Positions 26,430-35,539 of a DNA stretch of 64,000 nucleotides are shown here, in pieces. The DNA lies in NCBI RefSeq assembly GCF_000381905.1, contig NZ_KB907247.1, forward strand, positions 215,687 through 279,686, in the 5' to 3' direction. Source of the stretch: Paenibacillus fonticola DSM 21315 (GTDB lineage: Bacteria; Bacillota; Bacilli; Paenibacillales; Paenibacillaceae). Positions within the stretch are counted from its first letter, which is position 1. Every line of letters starts with the position of its first letter. The position numbers were made by a program, and so were the translations under genes. Under the pieces are notes generated by a model that was not told the DNA's origin, ran no database searches, and saw nothing but the letters and a program-made list of their open reading frames with translations.

Positions 26430-27515
26430 TTGAAGGATATCCACCTATCTCATGATCTGCTGCGTAAAATGTATGATAACAGTATGGAAGCGATCTTTTT
26501 CATCAGTTCGGATGGGGAAATTTTGCATATGAACCCGGCTGCGGAGAGCATCCTCGACTTGGATGTCGTTGAACAACTGTATAAAGGCGAGATGGTCTCG
26601 ATATGTAAATCCTGCGCTGGATATACGAATGAGGAAGCGATGATTTCCTGTATCAATTGTTTTCTAAAAAATAAAGCGGAGGACTTCTCCTCCTTTCAAG
26701 TCTATTTAAACACGCGTGGGAAAGGGCTTGTTCCTTATGCGGCAAGCTTCCATAAAATTGATGAGGCTGAGGACATCCGCGTCTTCATGCTGCTCAATTT
26801 AACGAAGCAGTACCGGACCCAGGAAATGCTCCATCAGACGAATATGACCAAATACGTCATCAAAGCGCAGGAGGACGAGCGAAAGCGGATTTCCCGGGAA
26901 CTGCATGATAGCGTCGCCCAGGAGCTGCTCAGCTCGCTCGTCGATCTGCGTGTTCTCAAATATATGGATACGGATCAGGTTGTCCTGAACAAGCTGCAGC
27001 AGACGGAAGCCTCGTTGACCCGGCTGCTCGAGGACATTCGGCGGTTAGCCGTTGAATTGCGCCCGGCGTCCTTAGACGATTTCGGGCTGGAGGCGGCCTT
27101 TCGCTCTCATTTTAAATGGATCGAGAAAAATTACGGCCTGCTTGTGGATTTTACAACAGAGCTGTCCGCCGCGCGCTACAGCAGCGAAATCGAAACGGTC
27201 GTCTACCGGATTTGTCAGGAAGCGGTGCTGAACGCGCTGAAGTACGCGAACACGGATGAAATACGGGTGAGACTGTTCGAAGAGGAGGAAGAGCTTCAAC
27301 TGATCGTGCAGGACGAAGGCTCCGGATTTCACCTGAACGCCAGGGAGGCGATAGGGACGGGGCTCGGCTTGTTCGGCATGCGAGAACGGGCGGAGCTTGT
27401 GCAAGGGCAGTTGACGATCTTATCTGAAGCAGGTTCTGGAACGAAGGTTCACCTTCGCATACCGTTATCACCAATTTTCCGGGAGGGGATCAGAAGTGAA
27501 AATCGTCATCGCTGA
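26430..27515 (+). CDS. nreB: Oxygen-sensing histidine kinase NreB
   Basis: This 361-residue cytoplasmic kinase has an N-terminal PAS domain with four cysteines at 59, 62, 74 and 77 (CKSC and CINC). These are the same positions reported for the oxygen-labile [4Fe-4S] cluster of S. carnosus NreB. The HisKA_3 box [15 protein letters not shown] places the phosphorylated His at 159, again matching. A HATPase domain with [13 protein letters not shown] and [15 protein letters not shown] follows. It starts at TTG 26430, nine bases after GAGGAG. It overlaps nreC by 20 bases. Without oxygen it is expected to phosphorylate NreC. Confidence 0.95.
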   Translation: MKDIHLSHDLLRKMYDNSMEAIFFISSDGEILHMNPAAESILDLDVVEQLYKGEMVSICKSCAGYTNEEAMISCINCFLKNKAEDFSSFQVYLNTRGKGLVPYAASFHKIDEAEDIRVFMLLNLTKQYRTQEMLHQTNMTKYVIKAQEDERKRISRELHDSVAQELLSSLVDLRVLKYMDTDQVVLNKLQQTEASLTRLLEDIRRLAVELRPASLDDFGLEAAFRSHFKWIEKNYGLLVDFTTELSAARYSSEIETVVYRICQEAVLNALKYANTDEIRVRLFEEEEELQLIVQDEGSGFHLNAREAIGTGLGLFGMRERAELVQGQLTILSEAGSGTKVHLRIPLSPIFREGIRSENRHR

Positions 27516-28143
27516 TGATCATGCCGTCGTACGAAGCGGATTTTCCATGATACTGAATTATCAGTCCGATATGGAGGTCGTGGCTACAGCCGCGGATGGA
27601 ATAGAAGCTTATCAAATGGTAGCCAAGCATAGCCCTGACGTTCTATTGATGGATTTAAGCATGCCGCCAGGCGAAAGCGGGTTGATTGCGACAGGAAAAA
27701 TCAGCAGCGATTATCCAGATACGAAAATATTGATTTTGACGATGTACGATGATGAAGAGTATTTATTTCATGTGCTGAAAAACGGGGCGGCGGGCTATGT
27801 GCTGAAAAATGCGCCTGACGAGGAGCTGCTGACGGCGATCCGTACCGTCCATCAAGGCGGGACATACATTCACTCCAAGATGGCTACCTCCCTTGTAAGG
27901 GAATTTATTAAGAAGGATCAGGAAGTGGGCGATTCCGACCCTTTCAATCAATTGACCAAGCGGGAAATCGAAATTTTACCGCTCGTTGCCAAGGGCTACG
28001 GGAACAAAGAAATTGCCGAGAAGCTGTACATTTCCGTGAAAACCGTCGAGGTGCACAAGGCGAAAATTATGGAGAAGCTCGGTTTAAAGAGCCGTCCAGA
28101 GCTCGTCGAATATGCGCTTAAAAAGAAGCTGCTCGATTTTTGA
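27496..28143 (+). CDS. nreC: LuxR-type response regulator NreC
   Basis: This 215-residue regulator has a receiver domain with the phospho-acceptor at D53 (LLMDLSMP), Thr in LTMYDDEEY and Lys in [13 protein letters not shown]-terminal LuxR helix-turn-helix follows ([20 protein letters not shown]). GTG 27496 starts inside nreB. Phosphorylated NreC binds TAGGG-N4-CCCTA-type sites and activates nar and narT genes in staphylococci; matching sites lie before narG and the transporter gene here. Confidence 0.94.
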   Translation: MKIVIADDHAVVRSGFSMILNYQSDMEVVATAADGIEAYQMVAKHSPDVLLMDLSMPPGESGLIATGKISSDYPDTKILILTMYDDEEYLFHVLKNGAAGYVLKNAPDEELLTAIRTVHQGGTYIHSKMATSLVREFIKKDQEVGDSDPFNQLTKREIEILPLVAKGYGNKEIAEKLYISVKTVEVHKAKIMEKLGLKSRPELVEYALKKKLLDF

Positions 28144-28171
28144 ACATAATTGAAAACCGATAGCTAACTTT

Positions 28172-28217
28172 TAGGGATTTCCTTGGCAGGATCAGGGGAA
28201 ATCCCTATTATTTTTTC
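28172..28217 (+). terminator. Hairpin after nreC that also contains two NreC-type boxes
   Basis: TAGGGATTTCC (28172-28182) pairs perfectly with GGAAATCCCTA (28197-28207), and TTATTTTTT follows. It can therefore terminate the nre transcript. Its right arm, read on the minus strand, is TAGGGATTTCCCCT, identical to the box before narG, so it may also act as an NreC operator for the transporter gene that starts at 28290. The two roles cannot be separated by eye. Confidence 0.65.
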
Positions 28218-28289
28218 TGCGGGTCCCCCCTTACAATAGACATGGGAATCAATATAATGTCATTCAGTATGTAGGGATTAGGTGATCTC

Positions 28290-29774
28290 ATGATAAGAAA
28301 ATTGCAGTTACCTTTGCAAACGTTGAATCTTGTGCTGGGCTTTATGGTTTGGGTCATTATTTCGTCGCTTCTCCCATTTATTAAAGAGGACATTTCAATT
28401 CCAGCGGAACAGCTGGCGATTGTGACGGCGATCCCCGTAGTGCTGGGCTCAATACTGCGGATCCCCTTCGGATATTATGCCAATGTCCTGGGTGCGCGGA
28501 TTGTATTTTCCGCGAGCTTCGTATTGCTGCTTTTTCCGGTATATTATATTAGTAAAGCCTCTTCGTTTACCGATTTGGTCATTGGCGGCTTATTCCTGGG
28601 GGTCGGCGGCGCTGTGTTCTCGGTTGGCGTAACGTCTTTGCCAAAGTATTACCCGAAGGAAAGACACGGGCTGGTCAACGGCGTTTACGGCATCGGCAAT
28701 TTGGGAACGGCCATTACGACCTTTGCGGCGCCGGTGATCGCGTCTCAGGCAGGCTGGTCGGTGACGGTCAAGCTGTATCTTGTACTGCTATTGATTTTTA
28801 TTGCTCTGAATGTCATCTTTGGAGATAGGAAGGAAGCAAAGGTAAAGACCCCGATACTCGAAGAGATCAAGGGCGTTTACAAAAATGATAAGCTGTGGCT
28901 GTTCTCGCTTTTTTATTTTATTACGTTCGGTTCGTTTGTAGCTTTTACAGTGTATCTTCCGAACTTTTTAGTGTCCCACTTTGAGCTGGATAAAGTCGAT
29001 GCGGGCATGCGTACTGCCGGATTCATTGCGCTTGCCACCTTTATGCGGCCGCTCGGCGGCTGGCTTGGGGATAAGTTCAAGCCGCTGGTATTGCTTATGG
29101 GCGTGTTCCTGGGCTTGACCGCTGCAGGCATCCTGCTCGCCTTTTCACCATCGATTGGACTTTATACCGTAGGCAGCCTGACGATAGCGGTTTGTGCCGG
29201 GGCAGGGAATGGCGTTATATTTAAACTTGTCCCTCAATATTTCAGCAAGCAGGCCGGGACGGTGAATGGATTCGTATCAATGATGGGCGGGCTGGGAGGC
29301 TTCTTCCCTCCGCTTATGCTATCGGTCATTTACTCAATGACGGGACAGTATTCCATTGGCTTCATGGCCTTGTCCCAGGTCGCTTTAGCCAGTCTTATTC
29401 TCGTCATATGGATGTATTATCATGATCGGCTTGCAATTTCTAACGAGGTGTTCCGCTCTACGGGGCAAGGCATTCTGGTCACGGATGCAAAGGGAATAAT
29501 TAAAACCGTCAACCCGGCGTTTACCAAGCTGACAGGCTATAAAGAGGCGGAAGTCGTTGGACGTAAACCGAGTATTCTCAAATCAGGCAGGCAGTCTAAA
29601 GCCTTCTACGATGAAATGTGGCGCTGCATCAGGCTGACGGAACAGTGGCAAGGAGAAATTTGGAACCGCCGCAAAAGCGGACAGGAATATTTGGAGTTCC
29701 TGACCATTAATGCGGTGAAGGACGAATCGGGGGAAGTCATACAATACGTCGGCTTGTTCAGCGATATAAGTTAA
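28290..29774 (+). CDS. NarK/NarT-type nitrate/nitrite MFS transporter with C-terminal PAS domain
   Basis: Residues 1 to about 378 form a 12-helix major facilitator protein of the nitrate/nitrite porter group, with FGYYANVLGARIVF after helix 2 and GIGNLGTAITTFAAPVIA in the middle. From about residue 385 a complete PAS domain follows, with GILVTDAKGIIKTVNPAFTK, LKSGRQSKAFYDEMW and QYVGLFSDIS, the style usually found ahead of GGDEF or kinase domains. Nothing follows the PAS domain. NarK proteins normally end after the last helix, so this is an unusual fusion. AGGTGAT precedes ATG 28290. Control by NreC is inferred from the box upstream. Confidence 0.9.
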   Translation: MIRKLQLPLQTLNLVLGFMVWVIISSLLPFIKEDISIPAEQLAIVTAIPVVLGSILRIPFGYYANVLGARIVFSASFVLLLFPVYYISKASSFTDLVIGGLFLGVGGAVFSVGVTSLPKYYPKERHGLVNGVYGIGNLGTAITTFAAPVIASQAGWSVTVKLYLVLLLIFIALNVIFGDRKEAKVKTPILEEIKGVYKNDKLWLFSLFYFITFGSFVAFTVYLPNFLVSHFELDKVDAGMRTAGFIALATFMRPLGGWLGDKFKPLVLLMGVFLGLTAAGILLAFSPSIGLYTVGSLTIAVCAGAGNGVIFKLVPQYFSKQAGTVNGFVSMMGGLGGFFPPLMLSVIYSMTGQYSIGFMALSQVALASLILVIWMYYHDRLAISNEVFRSTGQGILVTDAKGIIKTVNPAFTKLTGYKEAEVVGRKPSILKSGRQSKAFYDEMWRCIRLTEQWQGEIWNRRKSGQEYLEFLTINAVKDESGEVIQYVGLFSDIS

Positions 29775-29817
29775 TTAGGTTAGTACTGTGGAAGGAAAGA
29801 GAGAGGCGGCATGTAAT

Positions 29818-30834
29818 ATGACGATAGAACCTATACGCGATCTACTGCATCGACCGATTCGTGATTTGCGGATTTCAGTTACGGATCGCTGCAATTTCCG
29901 CTGCATCTATTGCATGCCCAAGGAAATTTTTGGTGACGATTTTGCGTTTCTGCCGAAAGATGAACTGCTGACTGTAGAGGAGATCTGCACGGTAGCGCGG
30001 ATATTCGCTGCAATAGGTGTCAAGAAAATTCGGATTACCGGCGGGGAGCCCTTATTGCGGAGAGATTTGCCGGAAATTGTAGAGAGGCTGGCAAGGATCG
30101 AAGGGATCGAGGATATGGGGCTGACGACCAACGGCCTTCTCCTGCAGCAGTATGCTCAGCCGTTGTTTGATGCAGGCCTGCGCCGATTGAATATTAGCCT
30201 GGATGCACTTGATCCCAAGCTGTTTGCCTATATGAACGGGCGCGGCATTGAACCCGGGATGATATTGGACAATATTAAGCAAGCAAAGGAAACGGGTTTT
30301 CAGGTTAAAGTCAACATGGTTGTGCAAAAAGGCGTGAACGACCAGGAAATCCTTCCGATGGCCGCTTATTTTAGACAATTGGGGATCACGCTCTGTTTTA
30401 TCGAATTTATGGATGTCGGGAATGACAATGACTGGGCGCGCAGCCGGGTCGTTACCAAGCGGGAGATTTATGACAGATTGTCTGCTTGGCACGAGTTGGA
30501 GCCTGTGGAACCGAATTACTATGGAGAAGTAGCGCAGCGGTACCGGTACAAAGACGGGGCAGCGGAAGTCGGCTTTATTGCCTCTGTGTCCGAATCCTTC
30601 TGTTCTACGTGCACCCGGGCACGGCTGTCATCGGAAGGGAAGTTTTATACCTGTCTGTTCGCTTCGCAGGGCTTTGATTTACGCGGGCTGCTTCGCGGAG
30701 GGGCCACTGACCGGGAAATCCTCGCTGCTATTTGTAACGTGTGGGAGAAACGGAAGGATCGATATTCCGATGAACGAACGGAGCAGCGGTCATTGCAGCG
30801 CACCAAAATAAATATGTCCTACATCGGCGGGTAA
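29818..30834 (+). CDS. moaA: GTP 3',8-cyclase MoaA
   Basis: This 338-residue radical SAM enzyme performs the first step of molybdenum cofactor synthesis from GTP. The N-terminal cluster motif C25-x3-C29-x2-C32 lies in DRCNFRCIYCMP, and the second cluster in CSTCTRARLSSEGKFYTCLF near the end. The GTP-binding RITGGEPLLR segment is present. ATG 29818 is preferred over GTG 29788, which lacks a clear ribosome site. Its place behind the nitrate transporter gene links cofactor supply to NarG. Other moa/mob genes are not in this window. Confidence 0.95.
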   Translation: MTIEPIRDLLHRPIRDLRISVTDRCNFRCIYCMPKEIFGDDFAFLPKDELLTVEEICTVARIFAAIGVKKIRITGGEPLLRRDLPEIVERLARIEGIEDMGLTTNGLLLQQYAQPLFDAGLRRLNISLDALDPKLFAYMNGRGIEPGMILDNIKQAKETGFQVKVNMVVQKGVNDQEILPMAAYFRQLGITLCFIEFMDVGNDNDWARSRVVTKREIYDRLSAWHELEPVEPNYYGEVAQRYRYKDGAAEVGFIASVSESFCSTCTRARLSSEGKFYTCLFASQGFDLRGLLRGGATDREILAAICNVWEKRKDRYSDERTEQRSLQRTKINMSYIGG

Positions 30835-30877
30835 GGCGGGTAGTGAGAGTACGTATTTCAGAGGAGAGTCAGAGCTT

Positions 30878-31603
30878 GTGAGAAAGCAAGGGATTGTCAT
30901 TCCCCATGAACATGGGGGATGGGCCATGGTTAGCGTGCCATTTGTGGTCGGCATGATGGCGGGAGGACCGCAGTGGATGCACCTGCTGTTATTTTTAGCA
31001 TGGCTGTTTCTATATTTATCGTCGTATCCGTTCCTTCAAGCTTTGAAAAGACGCAGGGATCGCATGCATTTGAGCAAATGGGGAACGATATATGGCTTGA
31101 TTGCAGTTATATGTCTAACACCGGTGCTTCTCCGGCAGCCGCAGCTTTTGTATTTTGGCCCTGTTTTGCTCGCGCTGCTCCTGGTCAACATTTGGTACGT
31201 TAAACATAAATCTGAAAGGGCATGGTTTAATGATCTATGCGCCATTCTGATCTTCTCGCTGGGCGGGGCGGCTGCTTATTTGCTCAGCGGCGGAGGCTGG
31301 GATCGCATGATGATCTACATTATCGTGTTCAATACGTTATTTTTTATGGGCAGCGTGTTCTTCGTAAAGTCTGTCTTTCGCGAACGGACAAACCGACGGT
31401 GGCTTATCTGCGCGAAAGGCTATCACGTATTATTGCTCCTCATTCCCCCGCTGCTAGGGTGGCCTTGGATGGCAATTGCCTATTTGTTCCCATTGATCCG
31501 TACCTTTATTTTTGCGGGCAAAACGCTGCGGCCTATGAAAGTAGGAATCATCGAAATTATCGGCTCTGTTCAATATGTGTTGCTTGCGGTCATGCTGCTC
31601 TAA
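30878..31603 (+). CDS. YwiC-like integral membrane protein
   Basis: This 241-residue polytopic membrane protein has about seven hydrophobic segments and begins VRKQGIVIPHEHGGWAMV, the typical YwiC-like N-terminus (HEHGGWAM). B. subtilis ywiC lies between fnr and narGHJI, so the association with nitrate respiration is conserved, but its biochemical role is unknown. The start is GTG 30878, ten bases after GAGGAGA. It closes the nitrate block, 43 bases after moaA. Confidence 0.88.
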   Translation: MRKQGIVIPHEHGGWAMVSVPFVVGMMAGGPQWMHLLLFLAWLFLYLSSYPFLQALKRRRDRMHLSKWGTIYGLIAVICLTPVLLRQPQLLYFGPVLLALLLVNIWYVKHKSERAWFNDLCAILIFSLGGAAAYLLSGGGWDRMMIYIIVFNTLFFMGSVFFVKSVFRERTNRRWLICAKGYHVLLLLIPPLLGWPWMAIAYLFPLIRTFIFAGKTLRPMKVGIIEIIGSVQYVLLAVMLL

Positions 31604-31696
31604 GGCATGCTTGCTGTTTCGATCATCTCTTGTCAGGTTAATTGTAACCGTCAATGCAAAACGCAAATTGTATAGATGGAATAAGGAGAGATCAAG

Positions 31697-31855
31697 ATGA
31701 GGAAACAAATAGAACAAGCCTTCAAAACAATTACAATCACTGTAAACGGGGCGCCGGTAGGATACGACCTGCTGATGGATAATGTCACTTATGCCCCGGT
31801 GGCAAAAGCGTATACTTTGCTGCGGAACAGACCCAAAACGACGATTCTGAAGTGA
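31697..31855 (+). CDS. 52-residue stalk-domain-like small protein
   Basis: This short reading frame has a strong AAGGAGAG six bases before ATG 31697. It encodes 52 residues with ITITVNGAPVGYDLLMDN then VTYAPVAKAYTLL. That resembles one unit of the copper amine oxidase N-terminal (stalk) domain, usually found in multiple copies on Paenibacillus surface proteins. There is no signal peptide or membrane segment. It may be a free-standing mini-domain or a remnant of a larger gene. It is about 90 bases after the YwiC-like gene. Confidence 0.6.
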   Translation: MRKQIEQAFKTITITVNGAPVGYDLLMDNVTYAPVAKAYTLLRNRPKTTILK

Positions 31856-31910
31856 GTTAGGGACTGCTTATCCTGTTTGTATATACCGGTCGCCGGAGAA
31901 AGTTAGCGAC

Positions 31911-31935
31911 GTTTTAAATTATTTCGGCTGGGTAA
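31911..31935 (+). promoter_or_regulatory. Sigma-B-type promoter of the KGG stress gene
   Basis: GTTTTA (31911-31916) and GGGTAA (31930-31935) are separated by 13 bases, matching the sigma-B consensus GTTTAA-N13-15-GGGTAT closely. The motif lies 57 bases before the start of the GsiB-like gene, whose B. subtilis counterpart is a classical sigma-B target. Confidence 0.7.
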
Positions 31936-31991
31936 TACAATATCGTACCCAATACGGTACCTTACAAATAACGATAAGGAGTGAACCACTC

Positions 31992-32333
31992 ATGGCAAAC
32001 AACAATCGTGACGGTAAGATGAGCCGGGAGGAAGCAGGACGTAAAGGCGGCGAAGCGACAGCCCGGAACCATGATAAGGAATTCTACCAGGAAATTGGTG
32101 AAAAAGGCGGAAAAGCGACGGCTCGTAATCATGATAAGGATTTTTACCAGGAGATCGGCGAGAAAGGCGGAAAGGCAACGGCCCGCAATCATGACAAAGA
32201 GTTCTACCAGGAGATCGGCAGAAAAGGCGGCGAAGCCCGAAGCAATTCCGATGACAATGACGGCAAGATGAGCCGGGAGGAAGCGGGACGCAAGGGCGGC
32301 GAAGCGCGCGCTCGTCAGCGCAGAGACAAATAA
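31992..32333 (+). CDS. KGG-repeat general stress protein, GsiB-like
   Basis: This 113-residue hydrophilic protein is made of about five repeats of the KGG motif. The forms EAGRKGGEATARNHD and EIGEKGGKATARNHD recur, with FYQEI between copies. Such proteins (B. subtilis GsiB, plant LEA-like) are thought to protect macromolecules during drying, starvation or heat. AAGGAGTGA precedes ATG 31992. A sigma-B-type promoter lies upstream. The repeats also keep other frames open, which are ignored. Confidence 0.9.
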   Translation: MANNNRDGKMSREEAGRKGGEATARNHDKEFYQEIGEKGGKATARNHDKDFYQEIGEKGGKATARNHDKEFYQEIGRKGGEARSNSDDNDGKMSREEAGRKGGEARARQRRDK

Positions 32334-32423
32334 TAGCATCCACTGCGGATTGAACGATGATATAAAGTGAGCGGGCGAGGCGGCCGGGCACGACCCCTCG
32401 CTGCCGCCGCTGGCCTTCAGGCC

Positions 32424-32470
32424 CAACAAGATGACCTCTGTGCAAGTGCAGCACAGAGGTCATCTTGTTG
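32424..32470. terminator. Perfect 20-bp hairpin between convergent genes
   Basis: CAACAAGATGACCTCTGTGC (32424-32443) and its exact complement (32451-32470) enclose a 7-base loop. It lies between the stress gene (+) and the chemoreceptor gene (-). No clear T-run follows on either strand, so it is an atypical terminator or mRNA end-protector. Confidence 0.6.
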
Positions 32471-32483
32471 ATTAGGCGCAGAA

Positions 32484-34178
32484 TTATATTTTGAATCGTT
32501 CAATCATGGTGTGAAGCTTCTCCGATAGGCTGGACAGAAAGCTGGCGGACGCTCCGACCTCCTCCATGGCGGCGAGCTGCTCCTCTGATGCGGCAGACAT
32601 CGTCTGAGCCCGTTCCACGTTATAATTGGCGACGGCAACGATTCCCTCTACGGATTCTACTAAATGGACGGAACGGTCGGAGAGTTCCTTGACGTTCGCG
32701 GCAACTCCCTCGATCGATTCCGCGGTGTATGCGGCAGAGGATTCGATCGATGTGAAGGATTCGCCTGCATTGCGCACAAGCTCGGTGCTATGAAGCGTTT
32801 CCTGCAAAGCATCCCTCATCGTTTCCCCGCTCAGCTCCATTTGTCGGACGATGTAGGCAATCAACCCGGAAATTTGATTCGCCGATTGTACCGAGCGTTC
32901 AGCCAGCTTGCGTACCGACGAGGCGACGACGGCAAATCCTCGGCCCTGTTCTCCCGCACGGGCTGCTTCAATTGCGGCGTTCAAGGCAAGCAGATTCGTC
33001 TCTGTGGAAATTTCGGTCAGGATATCGAGAATGCTTTGAATTTCTTTGGAATGGCTGCTCAGTTCCTCGATAACGGAGGAGAGCTGTTGTATTTTCTTTT
33101 CCATGACTTCCATTTGTGCTACGCCAAGCTGAACCGAGCCCCGACCTTGCCGGGAGGCTTCCGAGGACTGCTGGGCCGACAGCGCGACAGCCTCGGCACG
33201 GCGGCTGATTTCATCGATCGCTGCCGCCATGCTTCGGATTACGGCGGAACTGTCCGCCAAGCTGCGCAGCTGGGATTCGGTGCCTTCCGTCAATTGCTCC
33301 GTCATCTCTGCAGCTTGCTCGCTCGCTCTGCCCGTCTGGTCGGCGCTGGCGGAGAGCTGCTGCGAGGAGGCGGCAACTTGCATCGACGTCTCGTTGACCT
33401 CGGCGATAAGCTGCCGCAAGCTTGCGGTCATGTTCCCGAAGTCGCGAGCGAGCTGTCCTACTTCATCCCGGTTCCGGATCGCAGGGGGTTGTATGCTCAA
33501 ATCCCCGGCTGCAATCTGGTTTACTTGCCGGGAAAGCTGCTCAAGCGGCCGGATCATCCGGTGGATGAAAAAATAGACGCAGATACCGGCGATCAGAATG
33601 ACGGCCGCGCCAATAGCGAAGGGAAGCGTTATAATTTCCCAGGTACGCTCGTGAATGATAGAAGCATCGAAATTGATGGTCATAAGTCCTATGATCGGTC
33701 CGGATGGATCATGATTCAGATAAATAGGGGCATAGCCTGATAGTAGATCTACGCCGTCATATGTATACACTTCACTATAGACAGAGTGTTTCATCTCCCT
33801 GATCATATTTTGATCCTTCTCCGCTAAGTAAAAGGATTCGCCTGCAGAATAGCCGCGTTCCTTCAAGTTGCGGTCGGCAGCAATAATTTTACCGTCCAGG
33901 GACAGAATAAACGTCTCTTTAAACAAGGACTTATGGTCTACCGTCCAATTCAACTGCTCCTCGACAAGGGGGAGCACCGAATGATCGCCCTGAAGAAGCT
34001 GTTCAATCATCCGGGGATCGATCAACCCGGTAGTAATGTTTGCACATCCGAGCACTTCGATACCGGCAGATTGCTGCGTTTGACGGTATGCTGTCTGGTA
34101 ACTGAATACTCCAATTAACCCTGCAATGACAAGGAGTACACTGATCATCGTTAAAGTTATTTTTCGCGCTAATCCCAT
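32484..34178 (-). CDS. Methyl-accepting chemotaxis protein
   Basis: This 564-residue transmembrane chemoreceptor has a first membrane helix at about residues 7-28 and an extracytoplasmic sensing region to about 180, probably a single Cache domain. A second helix ([20 protein letters not shown]), a HAMP domain and a long coiled-coil signalling domain follow. The hairpin tip is clear ([21 protein letters not shown]), as is the LAERS segment that contacts CheA/CheW. ATG 34178 is preferred over TTG 34223, though its GGGGA site is 12 bases away. It is a single gene, convergent with the KGG stress gene. The ligand is unknown. Confidence 0.93.
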   Translation of the reverse strand: MGLARKITLTMISVLLVIAGLIGVFSYQTAYRQTQQSAGIEVLGCANITTGLIDPRMIEQLLQGDHSVLPLVEEQLNWTVDHKSLFKETFILSLDGKIIAADRNLKERGYSAGESFYLAEKDQNMIREMKHSVYSEVYTYDGVDLLSGYAPIYLNHDPSGPIIGLMTINFDASIIHERTWEIITLPFAIGAAVILIAGICVYFFIHRMIRPLEQLSRQVNQIAAGDLSIQPPAIRNRDEVGQLARDFGNMTASLRQLIAEVNETSMQVAASSQQLSASADQTGRASEQAAEMTEQLTEGTESQLRSLADSSAVIRSMAAAIDEISRRAEAVALSAQQSSEASRQGRGSVQLGVAQMEVMEKKIQQLSSVIEELSSHSKEIQSILDILTEISTETNLLALNAAIEAARAGEQGRGFAVVASSVRKLAERSVQSANQISGLIAYIVRQMELSGETMRDALQETLHSTELVRNAGESFTSIESSAAYTAESIEGVAANVKELSDRSVHLVESVEGIVAVANYNVERAQTMSAASEEQLAAMEEVGASASFLSSLSEKLHTMIERFKI

Positions 34179-34364
34179 ATTTACTGCAGTTCCCCTATCT
34201 TTAATTAAATTTTTGCAAATCAATCTTCATAGCTTGAAATCTGAAAAAAGCCTAATGATGCTGGGCGGAGTTAGGATCCGCTACAGGATCCGCTACAGGG
34301 GCCGTTGCTAGGAAGCGTTTGCTAGGTCCTGCTGACCTGCTCCTAGGAGCCATTGCTTTAATCC

Positions 34365-34572
34365 GTTGCTAGGGTCCACTGCTGGAATCTGTTGCTAGGG
34401 CCCGTTGCTAGGGTCCACTGCTGGAATCTGTTGCTAGGGCCCGTTGCTAGGGCTCACTGCTGGAATCTGTTGCTGGGGCCATTTGCAGGGGCTCACTGCT
34501 GAAATCTGTTGTTGGGGCCATTTGCAGGAATCCATTGCTAGGAGCCATTGCTAGTATGCGTCACTAGGGCCT
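34365..34572 (+). repeat. 13-bp degenerate tandem repeat array
   Basis: Sixteen consecutive 13-bp units occur, such as GTTGCTAGGGCCC, GTTGCTAGGGTCC and ACTGCTGGAATCT, arranged partly as 39-bp triplets. Less regular copies extend back to about 34255. The array fills the promoter-side gap of the chemoreceptor gene and ends before the 51-bp array. No coding role is visible. Confidence 0.85.
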
Positions 34573-34740
34573 ACCTGGGATCTGTTGTTGGAATTGACGA
34601 TATATGCATGCCGGAGAAGGTGTATCACCTTCTTTTAGCGTGTGCGCTGTGACGATTTCGTTCATCCAATCGAGAAAGTTGCTGCTAAGCGACCGCCCAG
34701 TCCGCCAACCGCCAGTCCGCCAACCGCCCAGTCGGGTGTG

Positions 34741-35301
34741 GGGTGTATGAAAAATTGTCCAAAACATTATCGTAGCGGCCAGATGCTGAAATTGTATATG
34801 AAAAATCATACACAATGCTCGTGTGGCGGCCCGATGCAGGAATTGTACACGAAAAATCATATACAATGCACGTGTGGCGGCCCGATGCAGGAATTGTATG
34901 CGAAAAATCATACACAATGCTCGTGTGGCGGCCCAATGCAGGAATTGTATATGAAAAATCATACACAATGCTCGTGTGGCGGCCCGATGCAGGAATTGTA
35001 TATGAAAAATCATACACAATGCTCGTGTGGCGGCCCGATGCAGGAATTGTATATGAAAAATCATACACAATGCTCGTGTAGCGGCCCGATGCAGGAATTG
35101 TATATGAAAAATCATACACAATGCTCGTGTGGCGGCCCGATGCTGAAATTGTATATGAAAAATCATACACAATGCTCGTGTGGCGGCCAGATGCTGAAAT
35201 TGTATATGAAAAATCATACACAATGCTCGTGTAGCGGCCCGATGCAGGAAGTGTATACGAAAAATCGCACACAATGCTCGCGTAGCAGCCTACTCAGACC
35301 G
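34741..35301 (+). repeat. 51-bp tandem repeat array with internal palindrome and open frames
   Basis: Eleven 51-bp units occur, starting at 34741 (degenerate), 34792, 34843 and so on to 35251 (degenerate). Each contains TTGTATATG-AAAAAT-CATACACAA, an imperfect inverted repeat able to form a hairpin. Because 51 is a multiple of three and units lack stops, several frames stay open. On the plus strand ATG 34747 opens a 212-codon frame to 35385 that repeats the 17-mer LYMKNHTQCSCGGPMQE. Most differences between units change amino acids in that frame (M to T or A, G to S, T to I), arguing against a selected protein. I keep it as a repeat with an unproven Cys-rich frame. Confidence 0.85.
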
Positions 35302-35539
35302 GGCAGTTGCTGCATAGTATACCGGTCTCATTGTCCGGAAAAGTTTTGTCAAGCCGTCATCTCCTTACCTTCAAACCAACGATAAAACTAGGTCTAGGCT
35401 ATTTTTTCTCTGCTAAAGTTGAGTTTATAATTGCTATATATTTATTATAATTCTGAAATGTTTGCAGAATAATAACGACGTACAGCTAAATGTGTCAAAA
35501 AAACAAATGTTGAGAAAAGATTCACAAGGAGTGTTGGCG

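Noticed and set aside
32664..33740. 358-codon plus-strand frame opposite the chemoreceptor gene
   Set aside because: It is the complement of a strongly supported methyl-accepting chemotaxis protein and has no family features.
34564..35274. Minus-strand open frames across the 51-bp array
   Set aside because: Units of 51 bp without stops keep several frames open. Differences between units change residues in these frames, and there is no convincing start site.
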